Source of the DNA: Bretschneidera sinensis
Taxonomy: Eukaryota > Streptophyta > Magnoliopsida > Brassicales > Akaniaceae
Length of the DNA: 64,000 bases
Direction: 5' to 3'
Assembly (NCBI GenBank): GCA_023935145.1
Contig: CM043698.1
Location: 145,972,125-146,036,124, forward strand
Shown: one piece after another, positions 32,105 through 44,157 of the stretch
How the letters are laid out: every line of letters begins with the position of its first letter
Numbering within the stretch: the first letter of the stretch is position 1
Notes under the pieces: generated by a model
Database searches by the model: none
What the model saw: the letters and a program-made list of their open reading frames with translations, nothing else
Told to the model about the DNA's origin: nothing
Made by a program: the position numbers and the translations under genes

Positions 32105-33161
32105 CAGTGTTTTAAAAAACGTTGTTGGGGCTCGCCCTGGGCGCGCCTAGAGGAAAAACTGGGCAAAAAAGCCCCGAGGCGTGAAAGTTGGGGCGGGACT
32201 GCCCTTGGGCGTTTATTTTTCGGGTCTAGGCGAACGCCCAGACCCGGGGCGTACGCCTTTGACGCTCCTGACGTTTGGGCGTACGCTCAATAATATATTT
32301 TTTTATAGCCTGAGTTTTTTCCTCGGTGAGTCGTCGTATCTGCCGTCTTCATCGTCGCTGCCGCCGCCATGAGAGTAAGAAGTTCTCTCGACCTCAGTCT
32401 CATCTCCAACAAGCTCCCTCTCGCTTCGCTTGCCGTTTATACTAGAAACGGTGCTGTTTGGCGATGATACGATCTCTTCCTCACAGTCAACAACAGATGG
32501 CACTCTGTTCACGTCTATTCCTCGGAGAAACGACCACTTTTCTGGGTTTTATTGTGATTTTCCTGGTGTTTGGATAGTGAGAAAGCAAAATGGAAAAAAG
32601 GAAAGAAAATGGCTTCCTTTGTTGCACGAGGTGTCACAGACTCATAACTCTTTTTTTTTGCCATCGTGCAGCATGTATGTACAGTGAGAGGATGGGTAAA
32701 AAATATAAGGAGATGGTACAAGAGAGAGAGAGAAAGGGACAAGTCTATGTTTGAAATCATGACGAATCATGACTTATGTCAGTTAGGAGAGGACATTTAG
32801 CCTCAGTTAGATTTTTTTTTAACTCAACTATAGTAAAGGTTTTTTAAACCCCGGTTAAAAGCACACTTTTTAAACGTTTTCCTCTTTTAAAATTTAAACT
32901 ATAGTTCAAGTCATGTTTGAGTATTTTATCAAATTCGCTTAAAAAACGATTTTTTCGTTCATTGGCAACAATAAATGAAAAAAAAACAGTTCCAAATATG
33001 GATAAATATTCATCTTAAGTTAATAAAATTTATTATTAATTAATTAATTTATATTATTTTAATTTTTTAATATTTTTATAATTTAATTAATATTATTTTA
33101 TTTAAAACATATCAAGGATTTAAAAGGCTCATGGCCAATTCGCTTGCCTTTTAAAACACTG
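32105..33161. mobile_element. Non-autonomous hAT-type element 1, carrying a gene fragment
   Basis: About 1.06 kb, with terminal inverted repeats CAGTGTTTTAAAAAACG / (reverse) CAGTGTTTTAAAAGGC and a perfect 8-bp target duplication ATCTCATC at 32097-32104 and 33162-33169. GC-rich subterminal sequence (GGGCGTACGCC-type words) and an AT-rich right end are shared with the second element at 37735-38882. It encodes no transposase. The 8-bp duplication and CAGTG ends point to the hAT superfamily. It lies about 150 bp upstream of the thioredoxin-m4-like start codon. Confidence 0.88.
32303..32541 (-). pseudogene. Captured HD-Zip class II transcription factor fragment inside hAT-type element 1
   Basis: Reverse-strand exon-like segment after an AG acceptor (CCCAG at 32542-32546). 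It reads SFLRGIDVNRVPS, then SSPNSTVSSINGKRSERE, then SDDEDG and DSPRKKLRL, where similarity stops at a stop codon. This is the acidic region just before the homeodomain of HAT/ATHB2-type proteins. The homeodomain and leucine zipper are absent, so no DNA-binding protein can be made. The retained splice acceptor and preceding intron-like sequence show that the capture was from genomic DNA. Confidence 0.85.
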
Positions 33162-33315
33162 ATCTCATCTACCTAACTACCTCTGTCTCTCTCACCAAAA
33201 ATAGTAACAAACAAACTCCCACCAAAAATACCACTCTCTCTCTCATACTCAGATCTCCATTTTTAACCTCTCTTCTATTATCTCTCTGTCTCTAGAACCT
33301 TGGTTCTCTGTTTCC

Positions 33316-33553
33316 ATGGCTACTGTCACTCGCTTCTCTGCTTTGCCGATCACTGCTTCCTCTTCTTCCACAGGGATTTCTTCGGTATCCGGTGGCCGAA
33401 AATCGTCAGCAAGGTTTCCGGAATTCAAAGGACTCAAGATCAGGCAGAGTTCGGCTACTCGGTCCCTCAGATCGGTGAGTCAATGCCCGAACTCCAGCAG
33501 TGTCGCTCGAGGTGGACGAGTCGTGTGCGAGGCTCAGGAGAGAGCTGTTGATG
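33316..33553 (+). pseudogene. Thioredoxin m4-like gene, exon 1 only
   Basis: The ATG opens a Ser/Arg-rich chloroplast transit peptide (VTRFSALPITASSSS, then ARFPEFKGLKIR, ARGGRVVCEAQE). It matches plant TRX-m4, a stromal redox regulator of photosynthetic enzymes. The exon ends at a GT donor after residue 79 plus one base. The leader upstream is CT-rich, as in expressed plant genes. No exon with the WCGPC active site could be found up to the UBC-like fragment at 42427, so the catalytic domain is missing from this window. This is either an orphan first exon or a gene with a very long intron swollen by transposons; I favour the former. The open frame and clean donor suggest that the loss was recent. 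Confidence 0.8.
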
Positions 33554-35175
33554 GTGAGGACCGTAACTTCTTGTCATATTTTTGGATAAACTCGTAATCT
33601 CTATTTAATTTCTGATGTTGTTGTTTGTTTATCTTGTTTGGTTGCTTGGAAATTTAAGTGAAAGGGAAATGAAAATGAAATAGAAAGTTCTGTATAGAAG
33701 CGTTAAGTGTCGAATTGTGTTTCAATTTTTTATTTTATCGGACAAATTAAAAAGTATGCAAAATTAAGTTGAATGTATATGGATTAGTTCTTAAAACTAC
33801 GTGGGTTAGGGTATAATAAGACTGGTAATTTTATATTCATGCTATAAATAGTTAAGTTTATGAGAGGCTATATATTATGATGATAATGAAGAAAATAAAT
33901 TTATAATAGGTCCGGTATTTAATAACCTAACTGTTGAAAACAATATTGATCATGTTAGGACTGTATGGTTAGGAGTAAGGGTATTGATACTAACAGAGCT
34001 AATAAAATATTGGGAGAGAAATAAGAGTTTTGTAAAACCCTTACATGTCAAAGGATAGATAGGGCTACAACCAGATAGAGCTGCTTGCAAGCTATTCAAA
34101 GCTTGACTCATTTTTTACTTCCACATACGAATGAACTAAGACGAGGATATTGAAAGGATGTAGGAATTTTCCTGGTTGGATGGAAAATGGGGAAGATGAA
34201 GGATCTGTGTTGCTGGGACTCGGCTGTGTCCTAGTGTTCGACTTTCCCGAGTGTTAGATTCTTCTATTTTTTTGTAAGATTTTGAAAATTTTCTTTTGAT
34301 TTAGAGTGTCGAAGGGAACTATTAATATTTGGAGTGTCGTTCTGATATGGGTACAACATGGTAAAATAAAGAGTCCAAACAACCATGGTTATGACTCCAA
34401 AGCACAAAATTCTCCAAACAACAAAAGCTAAGAGGACCTCTCATGTAAACCTTTGCTTCTACATCCGTATGTATGGAGGAAGTTGGTGTTTCTTTATTTT
34501 AAGGTTTGGACAATTCTTTTTTATTAAGTACTGTTTCGACAAATTTGACTTATAAAAAAATATTTGGACAAATTTCTCTCTTTCATCGATAATGCTTACA
34601 AATTTCCATTCTGATAAGTTATTATAATAATAATAATAAGAATAAGAACAACAACAACAACAAATAGAAAGATGATAAAGGCATAATGGTTAACTCCGGT
34701 TGACTAATGCGTCCTTATTTTAGATAAAAGGAAGAAGACAAAAGTCCACTTGGTTAACAGGTGTTTGCTTTAGACTCTTTTGGAATGAGAAAGCAGTCCA
34801 CAAGAAAAAGTTGGTTGTTAGCAACCGTCAATTAATTTGTATTTTAACATGAGATTGAAATATCTAAAATTGATTTTGTGCAAGTTCATCACAACTTATT
34901 GAAATAGGCAAGCAATTTGACGATATGGATGATGAAAAAGTAAAAAGGAGAATCGGTTTGAGAAGATACTTTTGATTATTGTGTGTGGAGTATTTAAAGG
35001 TCAGTGCACCGCTGAGAACACATCTTTTTGATAATCTAGAACAGAGGTAAATGTTGTTTTCTGATTAGAGGTTGCTTTGCAGGTTTAGTTTTCTAATGGA
35101 GAATATGTGATCATTATGCTTGGTATGCTTATAGGCAATAAAGTAATTGTTAACATATTGTTTTATCACATAAAA
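33554..35175. other. AT-rich stretch after the thioredoxin exon
   Basis: Intron-like, no coding match. Has an ATA/ACA trinucleotide microsatellite at about 34620-34665. Confidence 0.5.
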
Positions 35176-35182
35176 AAAAGAT

Positions 35183-35214
35183 CAGCACACACGTAACGTG
35201 TGTTGAGATGCTAG
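35183..35214 (+). mobile_element. Helitron 3' end
   Basis: The palindromic hairpin ACACACGT-A-ACGTGTGT is followed within about 10 bases by CTAG (35211-35214) and then T (35215). This is the layout of plant Helitron 3' ends (hairpin, short spacer, CTRR, insertion before T). The matching 5' TC end upstream was not fixed, so the extent of the element is unknown. Confidence 0.6.
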
Positions 35215-36168
35215 TACAAGTTATTGGTTACATCCAAATCAAAATACTTATTTTTAAATTTTTAGTTATTTACTATATATGATTTAATATAATATGAATA
35301 TAAAATACTCTCGCTTAATTGGTATCACTTCGAGCGTTATTTAATCAATCGTTCATATTTTTATAATGGAAAGTGTTAAGATTTTGGCTCAATTCACCAC
35401 AAGAAGAACTTATAATTGGTTTGAGGAAAGTAGTTTCCTATTTAATAGTTTGTTGTTCTAGTAGAAGTGATAGTAGTTTACTATTAGATTGTCGCTTGTA
35501 CAAGTAGTAGTAGTAGTCATTTATGATATTGTTGTTCTTTTACTAATAGCATTAAAAAAATATCATTTATATAAAAGGGTCATAGAGAAGGTTTAGGGCA
35601 TACTCATAATTCCAATATACATTGTAAATAAGAGCGGTTTACTACTAGAGCTAGGATGAGAGTTTTGGGTGTATTGGATTTTGGGTTGTCAAGTAGAGAG
35701 ATCACTTACAATTAGAGCTAAGTTGAGAGCTTTGGTTGTATTGAAACTTTTGGGTGGTGAGCTAGTGAGAGTTTAGCAATTTTACGCTTCCTAAAATTGT
35801 AACTGAAGATTAATAAAATTGTGGATTTGTTGGTGGATGTAAACAAAGAGGTTGTTGAACTACATTAATTCTGTGATTGTGTTTTTTTACTTAAAATTTA
35901 AGTAAATAGATTTGAAAATAAAATCTCAAGAGAAAGTGATTGTTTTTAACATTACTCAATGTTAAAAAAATAAATAAATAAAACATATGTGAGGTTTTTG
36001 TATTGAACATATCTAAGAGTTACACAATTTATATGTCATTGTTGTTTCTCTTTTTAAACCTTAGATGCGGTAGATTTAGAAGACTGCAACTGACTTTGTG
36101 GGGGGCATTAAGAGATATACTCCCCCATTTTAACTGCTTGTATTTATATAGTAAAAGGATTTATATAT

Positions 36169-39100
36169 CTTTGGGGAGAGCTCCCTCCACCTCCAGATGT
36201 TTGGTTACAAACTTTGACCCGTACTTAGAGCTCTAGTTTTCTTAGCAGGTATCTTCAATTTTCATGTACTTATATAGCCTCATGAGAGACAAAGGACCAA
36301 GGCATTAGCCTCTCTACTAATAGCCTCATGAAAGACAACGGACCAAGGAACAAGGCATTAGCCTCTCTACTAACCAATAGTTACTTTCTTTAGTGAAGAA
36401 ATTCTTATTTATACTTGGTGAAAATGTTGTATAGCCACTATTTACGTTACCCAGTAAAGTTACTTAATAATTATCAATAAAGTTTTCACTTAATGTATAA
36501 ATGACTTTTGTGCCAAAGGTAAGAAAGAACTTATTCTCTTGATGACTTGATCACATTTTGAGCATTAACTGTAGGGTCATGCCTGCTTGGTGGAGAAGAA
36601 GGATGTGCAATATTTATTGTTAATAACCGATAAATTTGATATCGTTAATCGGTACAAGAATCCTTATAGATATTAGTATTTCAGTTAATTTTGCTTTTAA
36701 TGTCTCTTAAATTCTTTACAAAATCTTTTATGATGATAACAAAAAAAAATTATAACTTATTTTACAATAATGACTAAAAAGCATTCATCTTAATTTTGCT
36801 AGTTGAATTTGACTTAATAAACTTTAGACATTTTTTTATTTTAATTTATTTTGCAGCATTCATTATAGCAGGAGTACTATCATATCTGATCTTCTTATTT
36901 TTCCTATTTTCTTTTTTGATGATTTATTGGGTTTAAGAGGCTGGAAAAAGGAAGTTAATTTTGACTATTTATTTAAGGGCTTATAAGGAAAAGAGAATAG
37001 ACAGAAATTCTAGAAACTTCCATCCTAAACGTTAGTCATCATACTTGCAATTGACGTAAACAAAATTATTTGTTTCACAACAATATTTAAATCATCCCAC
37101 CTGGAAAGATAATTAAATATTTATCTCTTTTATATATTATTATATTAAATATAACAATTGCTTAACTTTATAGTGTAAGTTTATAATCAAATTAAACAAA
37201 CGTTTTATGGACATAAAAAATACATAGCATACTTTATACTCTGAGCTAAACGTTCTATGGATAGTATCATCTTCCAAAAAGCATAAAAAACCATTTTATC
37301 ATCAAAAACACTTGTTTTATCACTAAAATTTATCATAAAAAATATATTTTTACCATATGATGCAAATTGTCTTTCCTTTTACAAAGACATTGGAGTAACC
37401 ATCTCTAATTTTTCTTTCTCTCAATTTTTTTCTCCCTTACTAAATATAGCTTTAATGTATGCAATTTTGTTATTTGCGTATTAAATTATGAAGTTTCTTC
37501 ATGAAGAATTTTCAATGTAGATCAAAATTTACATCTCAATTTATATCTTAGTTAACTCGAGTATTTTAGTTTATATCATCCAAAAAAGAATATTTTACGT
37601 TAGTGGTTATTATTGGTTTTTTTTATTTAAAAAACTCGAGTTTAACATTCTCTTTTTCAATTAACCAAAAATAATCAATCCTGAGTTTTGTTTTGACGGT
37701 TGTGATCCATTTAAGTGAATCAAATGGTTAACAGCAGTGTTTTGAAAGGCGATTTTGGGGCGCGCCTCTGGGCGTTTTCGGGCAAAATCGCCTTAGGGCG
37801 TGAATGTTGGGGCGAGAGTACTCTTGGGCGTTCAACTCTTCAGGCCGGGCGTTCGATCGGACTTGGGGCGTACGCCTCAGACGCCCGGGGCATCTGGGCG
37901 TACGCCCAGTGGTATTTTTTTCCTTCTGCAACTCAAAATAAATTCAAGTTCAATATATACCTGTTTCAACCCAGAAACGGGGATGCTCTCAAAGCAAGCG
38001 TACGCTGTGGCTCTTGCACATCCCACAGATCCTCTACCTGCATCCACAACTTTGCCCCCTGGCACCTTCATACTCGACATTCAAGCCCTCTGGCACCTTG
38101 GCTCCTACGATGGTGCCTTTCGCGACAAAAATCAGGAGATTGGCTTCAACATCGTGAGAAAGCAAGGGTAGTTTGATCATACAGTTGAAATGAAGGAAGA
38201 GAAGGAAGATGAATGGAGAGGGGAAAGTAGCTCGAATGAGAGAGAGGATTCTCTCTCTATTTTGCGGCTGCAGAAGGGAAAGGTTAGGGAATAATGGGTA
38301 GAGATGGTCTTTTATACCTAGGGTTAGGTTGGGGTAAGGACCGGGTTGTGGGTTGGATCCGGGTTTAGTCAAACACTGGTTCAAATAGGTTTTGGGTTTG
38401 GGTATTAGGCTTTTATGTATTTTGGCCCAATTTGCTTTAAAATGAAATTATTCTGGGTTTGGGTATTAGGTTTTTAAGTATTATGGCCCAATTTCTAGTT
38501 CAATCTGAAATAAGATGGGGTTTTGGGGTATTGGGTTTGGATTTATGAATTTGTTTTGGGGTCTTTCTGTTTATATTTTACACCAAATTAGATTATGCAT
38601 TTTTTCCTATTAATTATTTATTTATTATTAAACTGAGGTTAACGTGTGTTTGTGAAATATTTTGATAAATATTCATTCATAGGTCTTAAGTTAGTAAAGT
38701 TTATTGATAATTAATTTATTTATATTATTTCAATTTTTTAGTATTTTTATAATTTAATTAATATTATTTTATTCAAAACACCCCAACGTTTCAAAAGGCT
38801 TACGCCCCAACGCCTCAGGGCTTACGCCTGGCCTCATTGAGACAAAACACCTCGCCCAACCCCCCTGCCTCTGAAAACACTGGTTAACAGTAACACAATG
38901 AGATATTCTTGACTGCACTGGGTGCAAAACAAGATTTTTGCATCGGGTGAAAATTTAATTGGTAATTTTTAAAAACTTTACTAGTAATATCTGTACATAT
39001 TCAATTAATATTACCAATAAAAAAACTTAAAATTATCAATCAAGTTTTTAAACCGCCGGATTTTAATAAACCGTTTGACCCGGCGTGGGATAAAACCGCT

Positions 39101-39571
39101 TTGATTTTAGGAAAAGTTCGAAGTTTAATACCTTCTATCGGTACCGTCTACCACCAGCACACCATCGTTGGCACCTGAACTGAGACTCCACCGTCGGCCA
39201 AGCTGGTGCACCTCTATTCTCTCTCTTTCTCTCTTTCAATTTATGTAACTGTGATTTTTTATGAATAAATTATAATTTTCAAAGCTATAAATTGTGAGAC
39301 TTTGATGTTTCTTTATTTTGAGTGAATTGAGTTCGTTTTGTTGCAAATTTTGGATCATTTGACAATAAATTTCTTTGGGTTTTCTTGTATTATCTATTTC
39401 TCAATGGATTTGGTTTTCTACTCTTTCTTCAAGCCTTTGTGATGCTATGTGGGCGTTTGATTGCTCGATTTGTGATTGGTTTTGTGAGACAAGAAACTGC
39501 TTTCGTTTGATTTGTGATTGCTTTTCTTATCTTCTTCTTTGCAAATAATGAGAAGAGAAACGTTAATACTT
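36169..39571 (+). repeat. Dispersed unit, copy B, containing hAT-type element 2
   Basis: Colinear with copy A (9841-12027 plus 17633-17659). It ends at the same CGTTAATACTT. It has its own small tandem duplication near 36270-36400 (the CATTAGCCTCTCTACTAA phrase occurs twice) that copy A lacks. It lacks the Tnt1-type insertion: GCAAATAATGAG is uninterrupted at 39541-39552. The hAT-type element at 37735-38882 is missing from copy A. Confidence 0.85.
37735..38882. mobile_element. Non-autonomous hAT-type element 2
   Basis: About 1.15 kb. It starts CAGTGTTTTGAAAGGC and ends with the inverse GAAAACACTG. A perfect 8-bp duplication GTTAACAG lies at 37727-37734 and 38883-38890. GC-rich subterminal repeats contain GGGCGTACGCC words, and the AT-rich right part is like that of element 1. 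The middle (about 37930-38300) has open frames on both strands and a splice-like border, possibly another captured fragment, which I could not identify. Copy A of the dispersed unit has the empty site at about 11325-11335. Confidence 0.88.
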
Positions 39572-40939
39572 ATAACCTTTTGTTGATTCCCATGCTTAGA
39601 AAACACAAACATTTAGCAAAAAACACAATTCACCAAACAAGCAATAAAGAGAATATGCTAACAATAATATCTCAGATAAAAAAGGCAGAACATTAAGCAT
39701 TTTTCACATTTTATTTATTTATTGTTAGAGGTAATATTTTTATTATTCTGATTGGACCCTTGACTCAATTGGGTTGGTTTTGGATCCTTTTAGATCAAGG
39801 TTTTGTTTGGTACTTGATTAAATCAAACTTAAATAAAGTTAAAGTCTTAAATTTTGATGGCTTAAATTGGATTTAATAAAACTCAATCAAGACCCAAGTC
39901 ACCATAAAATTAAATTGGATTTAATTTTTTAAACTTATAACCTTTTGTTGATTCCTATTCGCCCATTCTTCACAAAAGACTATATATATGAGCACAGTGA
40001 GGGAGGTCTGTAATTACATAGATATTTTGTGCTATTGTGCCTTTTCAATGGTTTCTATCTGTTGTACGAATCAGTCTCATTTGTTTTTTGTCCCCTGGGG
40101 TAAACTAAAGCCAAATTAAATCAACAGCTGTGCATTTCTCATTTTCATGAGATGATGAGTTCTTTAACATGTATGCAATCAGTAGTGTGGTAAACAGTTT
40201 CTTCATAGTGAAATAGATTGATTTCTAGTAGTAATTTAAGAAAGCTTTGATAGCATATGTCGATTTTGGTGATGGCTTTGGAGCCACTGATTGGAAGTGT
40301 GGCCGTGAAGTATTAGTCTAATGCATTTTTTTATAAGAAGTAATAGTATTATGCATGATAGTTTGATTTTGAAATTTGAGTGAGAAATAGATTAGTTGGG
40401 TTAGTTTAATAATGTGTAGATGTTTGTGGACATGGGGTGGGGTGCTCCTAACTGTCCCTGCTCCACTTGACTAGTGAAAACACATAATATATCAAATTAA
40501 ATCAACACCACACATTTTTTTTAATAAATAAAGAAAATTTCATTTTAACACCACACATTTTTAATCAAATTCAAAACAAACCAAATTAAAAAAAAAAGTT
40601 AATGTACCATCCAAAGCTTAATCAAAGAATAAAGTATATTAGGTGCTCCATACAAATCCATGTCATACTAAGCCAACAAAGAAGGTGATTTTAATTCAAC
40701 ACAAACAATTGTATTATGAATGTGTTAGACTTTTCCTATAAATGTTAACCATCAAACATACATTTAATTTATTATAGATAAATATTTATAATTACTTAAT
40801 GAAGTCACAAAAAAACTATATGGGCTTTAATTATATATTATCCTAGATAACTTATCATTTTTTAAGTGAAGAATTATTATTTTGACTTTTTCCACACCTT
40901 AAGGGTCCGGATATTTTATTTTATTTTTTTTGATAAGGA
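39572..40939. other. Intergenic stretch with a separated direct repeat
   Basis: A stretch of about 23 bp beginning ACTTATAACCTTTTGTTG occurs at about 39568 and again at about 39934. The roughly 340 bp between are AT-rich. No gene recognised. Confidence 0.5.
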
Positions 40940-41230
40940 AAGAAATTTATGAAAAAAACACCAAGAGGTTGCCACTCAAAGTTAAAGATTAATTACCATG
41001 TAAGAAATCTACAAAATCTAGAAGATTGTCATTATTTACAAAGAGATTTCTTCTAAACCAAAAATAGAGTGTTGAGAAGCAATCGGTCTTTCAATTCCAT
41101 CGAAGGCCCTCCGGTTCCTATCTCTTCACACCATCCACCAAATAGAATGTGAGATTAACTCCAAAACTTTTTTTAGCTTCTTGGATACTTTCAAGTTACT
41201 TCATGCCCAAATTTCATCTCTCACAGAATC
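40940..41230 (-). mobile_element. LINE ORF2 C-terminal remnant
   Basis: In shifting frames the reverse strand gives a W-rich stretch followed by NRRAFDGIERPIASQHSIFG and then FRRNLFVNNDNLLDFVDFL. This resembles the zinc-binding reverse transcriptase tail (zf-RVT) of plant LINEs, W..WRERNRR.F. Short and heavily decayed. Confidence 0.55.
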
Positions 41231-42426
41231 GGCAACCAATCTCACGATAAATTTAGATTTCAGGACTCAGGAGAATATCTTTTCGATATATAATTAAAAG
41301 AGAAAGACTAGCTCCAAATCTGGTAAATTGTTCTTCAAACTTAGAACAGAATTTTATACACAGATGCAAAATTTTTTTGAACATTGATATCCTTGGTTGG
41401 CGAAATTTTAAGGTGTTGAAAGGACTACGAGTAAAGTGAGAAATACTTGAAAAGTGGTTATGATCTATTGAATACTTAGTAATATTAGGTTACAAAAAGA
41501 CAAAACTTGTAAAATGTGGCTTTTGATAACATAGTTGGTGGCTACTCATTGGCCTGTCTCAGATTGGTTTGAAAAGACTATTGCAAACTTTTGACCACCA
41601 ACTTTCTGCCATTCCATACATATTATAACCACTTGAACTTTTTACTTTTCACTTATTTTTGATAAGAAACTTTTCAACTTATTAAGACCAAGCACAACCT
41701 TGGTGCCTTTGGAATATGTTTTTCAAAAGAACATAAAACCCAGTGTCAATCCCACCCCTTTGTGGCCTGAGCAAATGCCTAGGGATTTTTATTTTCCAAA
41801 TGAATCATTGTTTTGTGATTCAAATCCAAAAAAAAAATCTGCACCATTCATTGTGTACTATGATTCTTTTCTAGTGTATGTACATTTGTTGTGTATAAGA
41901 AATACATGTTTTGCTTCAGGCAGGCTCATGTCTTACTTTGTCTTTGTTTTTAGTCTCTAGCAGACCTTCGCACTTTAGTGCCCCTTGAGCTCCTGATAAC
42001 ATTAATGTTATCTCTTTGCTCATCGATGATCTTGTCTGTGCAGCAGAATGTGCTTTGCTGGTTGTCAAATTAGTTTACTCTCCATCTGAGCAGATGCCTA
42101 GTTTCCTCCGTCTGGGTGAAGGGAGAGGTTTTATTCTTTTGATGCAACGGATAAACTTTACTTTTTAATGGTATATTATCCTTTTCGTTAGGTTTTTCTA
42201 AAAAAGATGGAGGAAATATCTAGACGAGAACAGAAAACTGATATTCTTGTGGTTTAACTTTGGGAAATTTTGTTGTGCTTTAAAATATGTTTTCATGTTG
42301 TTTAAATGCCTCTCACAATTTAGTTATTGCTTTTCAGATTTTGATATTTTCCTATATCTATTTTAATAAGATGTTTTGTAATTATGACCATAAGATGTAT
42401 TTGTTGAAGAAGTCATTTTCTTGTAG
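41231..42426. other. Stretch upstream of the UBC-like fragment
   Basis: No exon identified with confidence. A first exon of the UBC-like gene could lie here but was not recognised. Confidence 0.4.
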
Positions 42427-42946
42427 GAAATTCTTCCTGAAGTGATTGATATCGACAATGATGAAGATTATACTGATGTTATTATTCTTGGTGAGAAAAA
42501 TGATGCAAGCTACAAAGGGAAGGCTGTACAAATAGACTCTGATGGTTATGGTAATTATCGAGCTAAGGTATGTGATTAATATTAAATATGCACAAGCTGC
42601 CGATTGGTGCCCTCTGATTTAACTACCCATTCCTCGCACTTTATATTGTACACCAACTAGATTCAAAATACACATTTCTTCAATTATTGCAGGAAGCTGT
42701 GCCCAAAACTCTTGGACCAGCAGAAAAGATTGAACATTCTATGAGCTCTACCCCCAGGATCACATAATCTTGTTAACCTAGATTCTGGTTCTTGTGATGA
42801 CTCTGATCAGAATTATGATGATTTCATGGATGTTGATGAGTATGAAATGTTGCAAGCCTATTTTGATGATGTGAATATTCCTGCTGGAATAGAGGCCCCT
42901 GTTCTATGGTTTCCAGATTCTGGTCAATGTCTAAAGCACCAGAGAG
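42427..42946 (+). pseudogene. UBC25/26-like ubiquitin-conjugating enzyme, N-terminal exons only
   Basis: Exon 42427-42567, between AG and GTATGT, reads EILPEVIDIDNDED..KGKAVQ. Exon 42693-42946 reads EAVPKTLGPAEK, then after a frameshift near 42760 SHNLVNLDSGSCDD, then FMDVDEYEMLQAYFDDVNIP and GIEAPVLWFPD. This is the acidic N-terminal region of plant UBC25/UBC26 (PFU-type) E2 enzymes. The catalytic UBC fold, with its Cys, was not found downstream, so no ubiquitin transfer is possible. An exon-like piece at about 43087-43200 is ambiguous. Confidence 0.8.
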
Positions 42947-44157
42947 GTCTTGTTTGTTTTTCTTTTTTGTCTTTCATTTATTTATTTATTATCTTTTTTG
43001 TTTTTACTTTATTTACTTTCTAGGAAAATTTTATTCTGATATTCACATATAAACAACAAACATTATTAACAAACCACATTTTGCAGCAATTGTTGTTTGG
43101 AAATATATCCTTAAAGAGGAAATTTCAATTCAATGATGCATCATCAAGTAAAACATATTGAGATTTCTAGCAATGACGACTGCTGCACAAATTTCCAGTC
43201 ATTTCAAAGTTGAGTGTTATATCTCGTGGATTTCTCATTATAGTGGTGCGGGCAACATGAATTAAGCAAGCAGCTATGTATGTTAACTGATACAATCTGC
43301 TCTCTTATAATACTTTTCCTTCTCCTTCCAAGCTTACCTCATGCTATATGTTTTATTAGCTTCTGGTCTCAATTAAACCAGACAGCAAAGTCCATTTGGA
43401 GAAGCACATTTCTCAATCATACCTTTTAAGGCTCTGTTTGCCCTCGATTTGGTCTATGCAATCTTGCTGGAGAACCAGAGAGTTATGTGCTTTTTATTGT
43501 TTGGCCTTGCTACAAGGTAAATCTGTTGTATTGAAGTAGTTCGTACTTTAAATTGTTCAGTCGAATCACTCCACAATTTCTGTATTTGAAGTATGCGTCA
43601 AAATGGATATATTAAAAAATAACAGCTTTTATAAAGCTCAAGTGGTCCTCTGAGCTTTTATAATGGAGAAGAAAAGAGAACTTAAGGGTCCTCATCATAA
43701 CTGATGCTGCTAGCACTCTGGCTATCATCCTTCATCTTATTTTGGTTAGGATAAAGAGGAAGGGCAGTTTTTTATTCTTTTTTTCTATGTATGGTCGGTT
43801 AAATAACATTTGCCTTTCTCAAGTTTTTATCCATTTGCAGCTAGTCTGGCCAGTTGCAGTTCTTTATCTTAGACTATCATTGGTAGAGTGAAAAGGTAAG
43901 AGGAAATAAATAGATCCTTAGGAAGTTATCTCCAGTTTAGGAGGGTGGCATGGTGAATACATTTTATATAATTGCATATTTGCATTTGCATCTCTAATTC
44001 CAGAGTTACATGTTCCTTGCACTTGCAGGAGCTACTTGGAAATGGAAATGCAGTTCAAAATCTTTGTCTACAAGGAAGGGAAGCCTCCATTGTTTCACGA
44101 TGGTCCTTGCAAGATTATATACTCCACGGACGGAAATTTTATGCACAAGATGGAGAC

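Noticed and set aside
37735..38882. Helitron or Mutator assignment for the two CAGTG-ended elements
   Set aside because: Perfect 8-bp target duplications at both elements fit hAT better.
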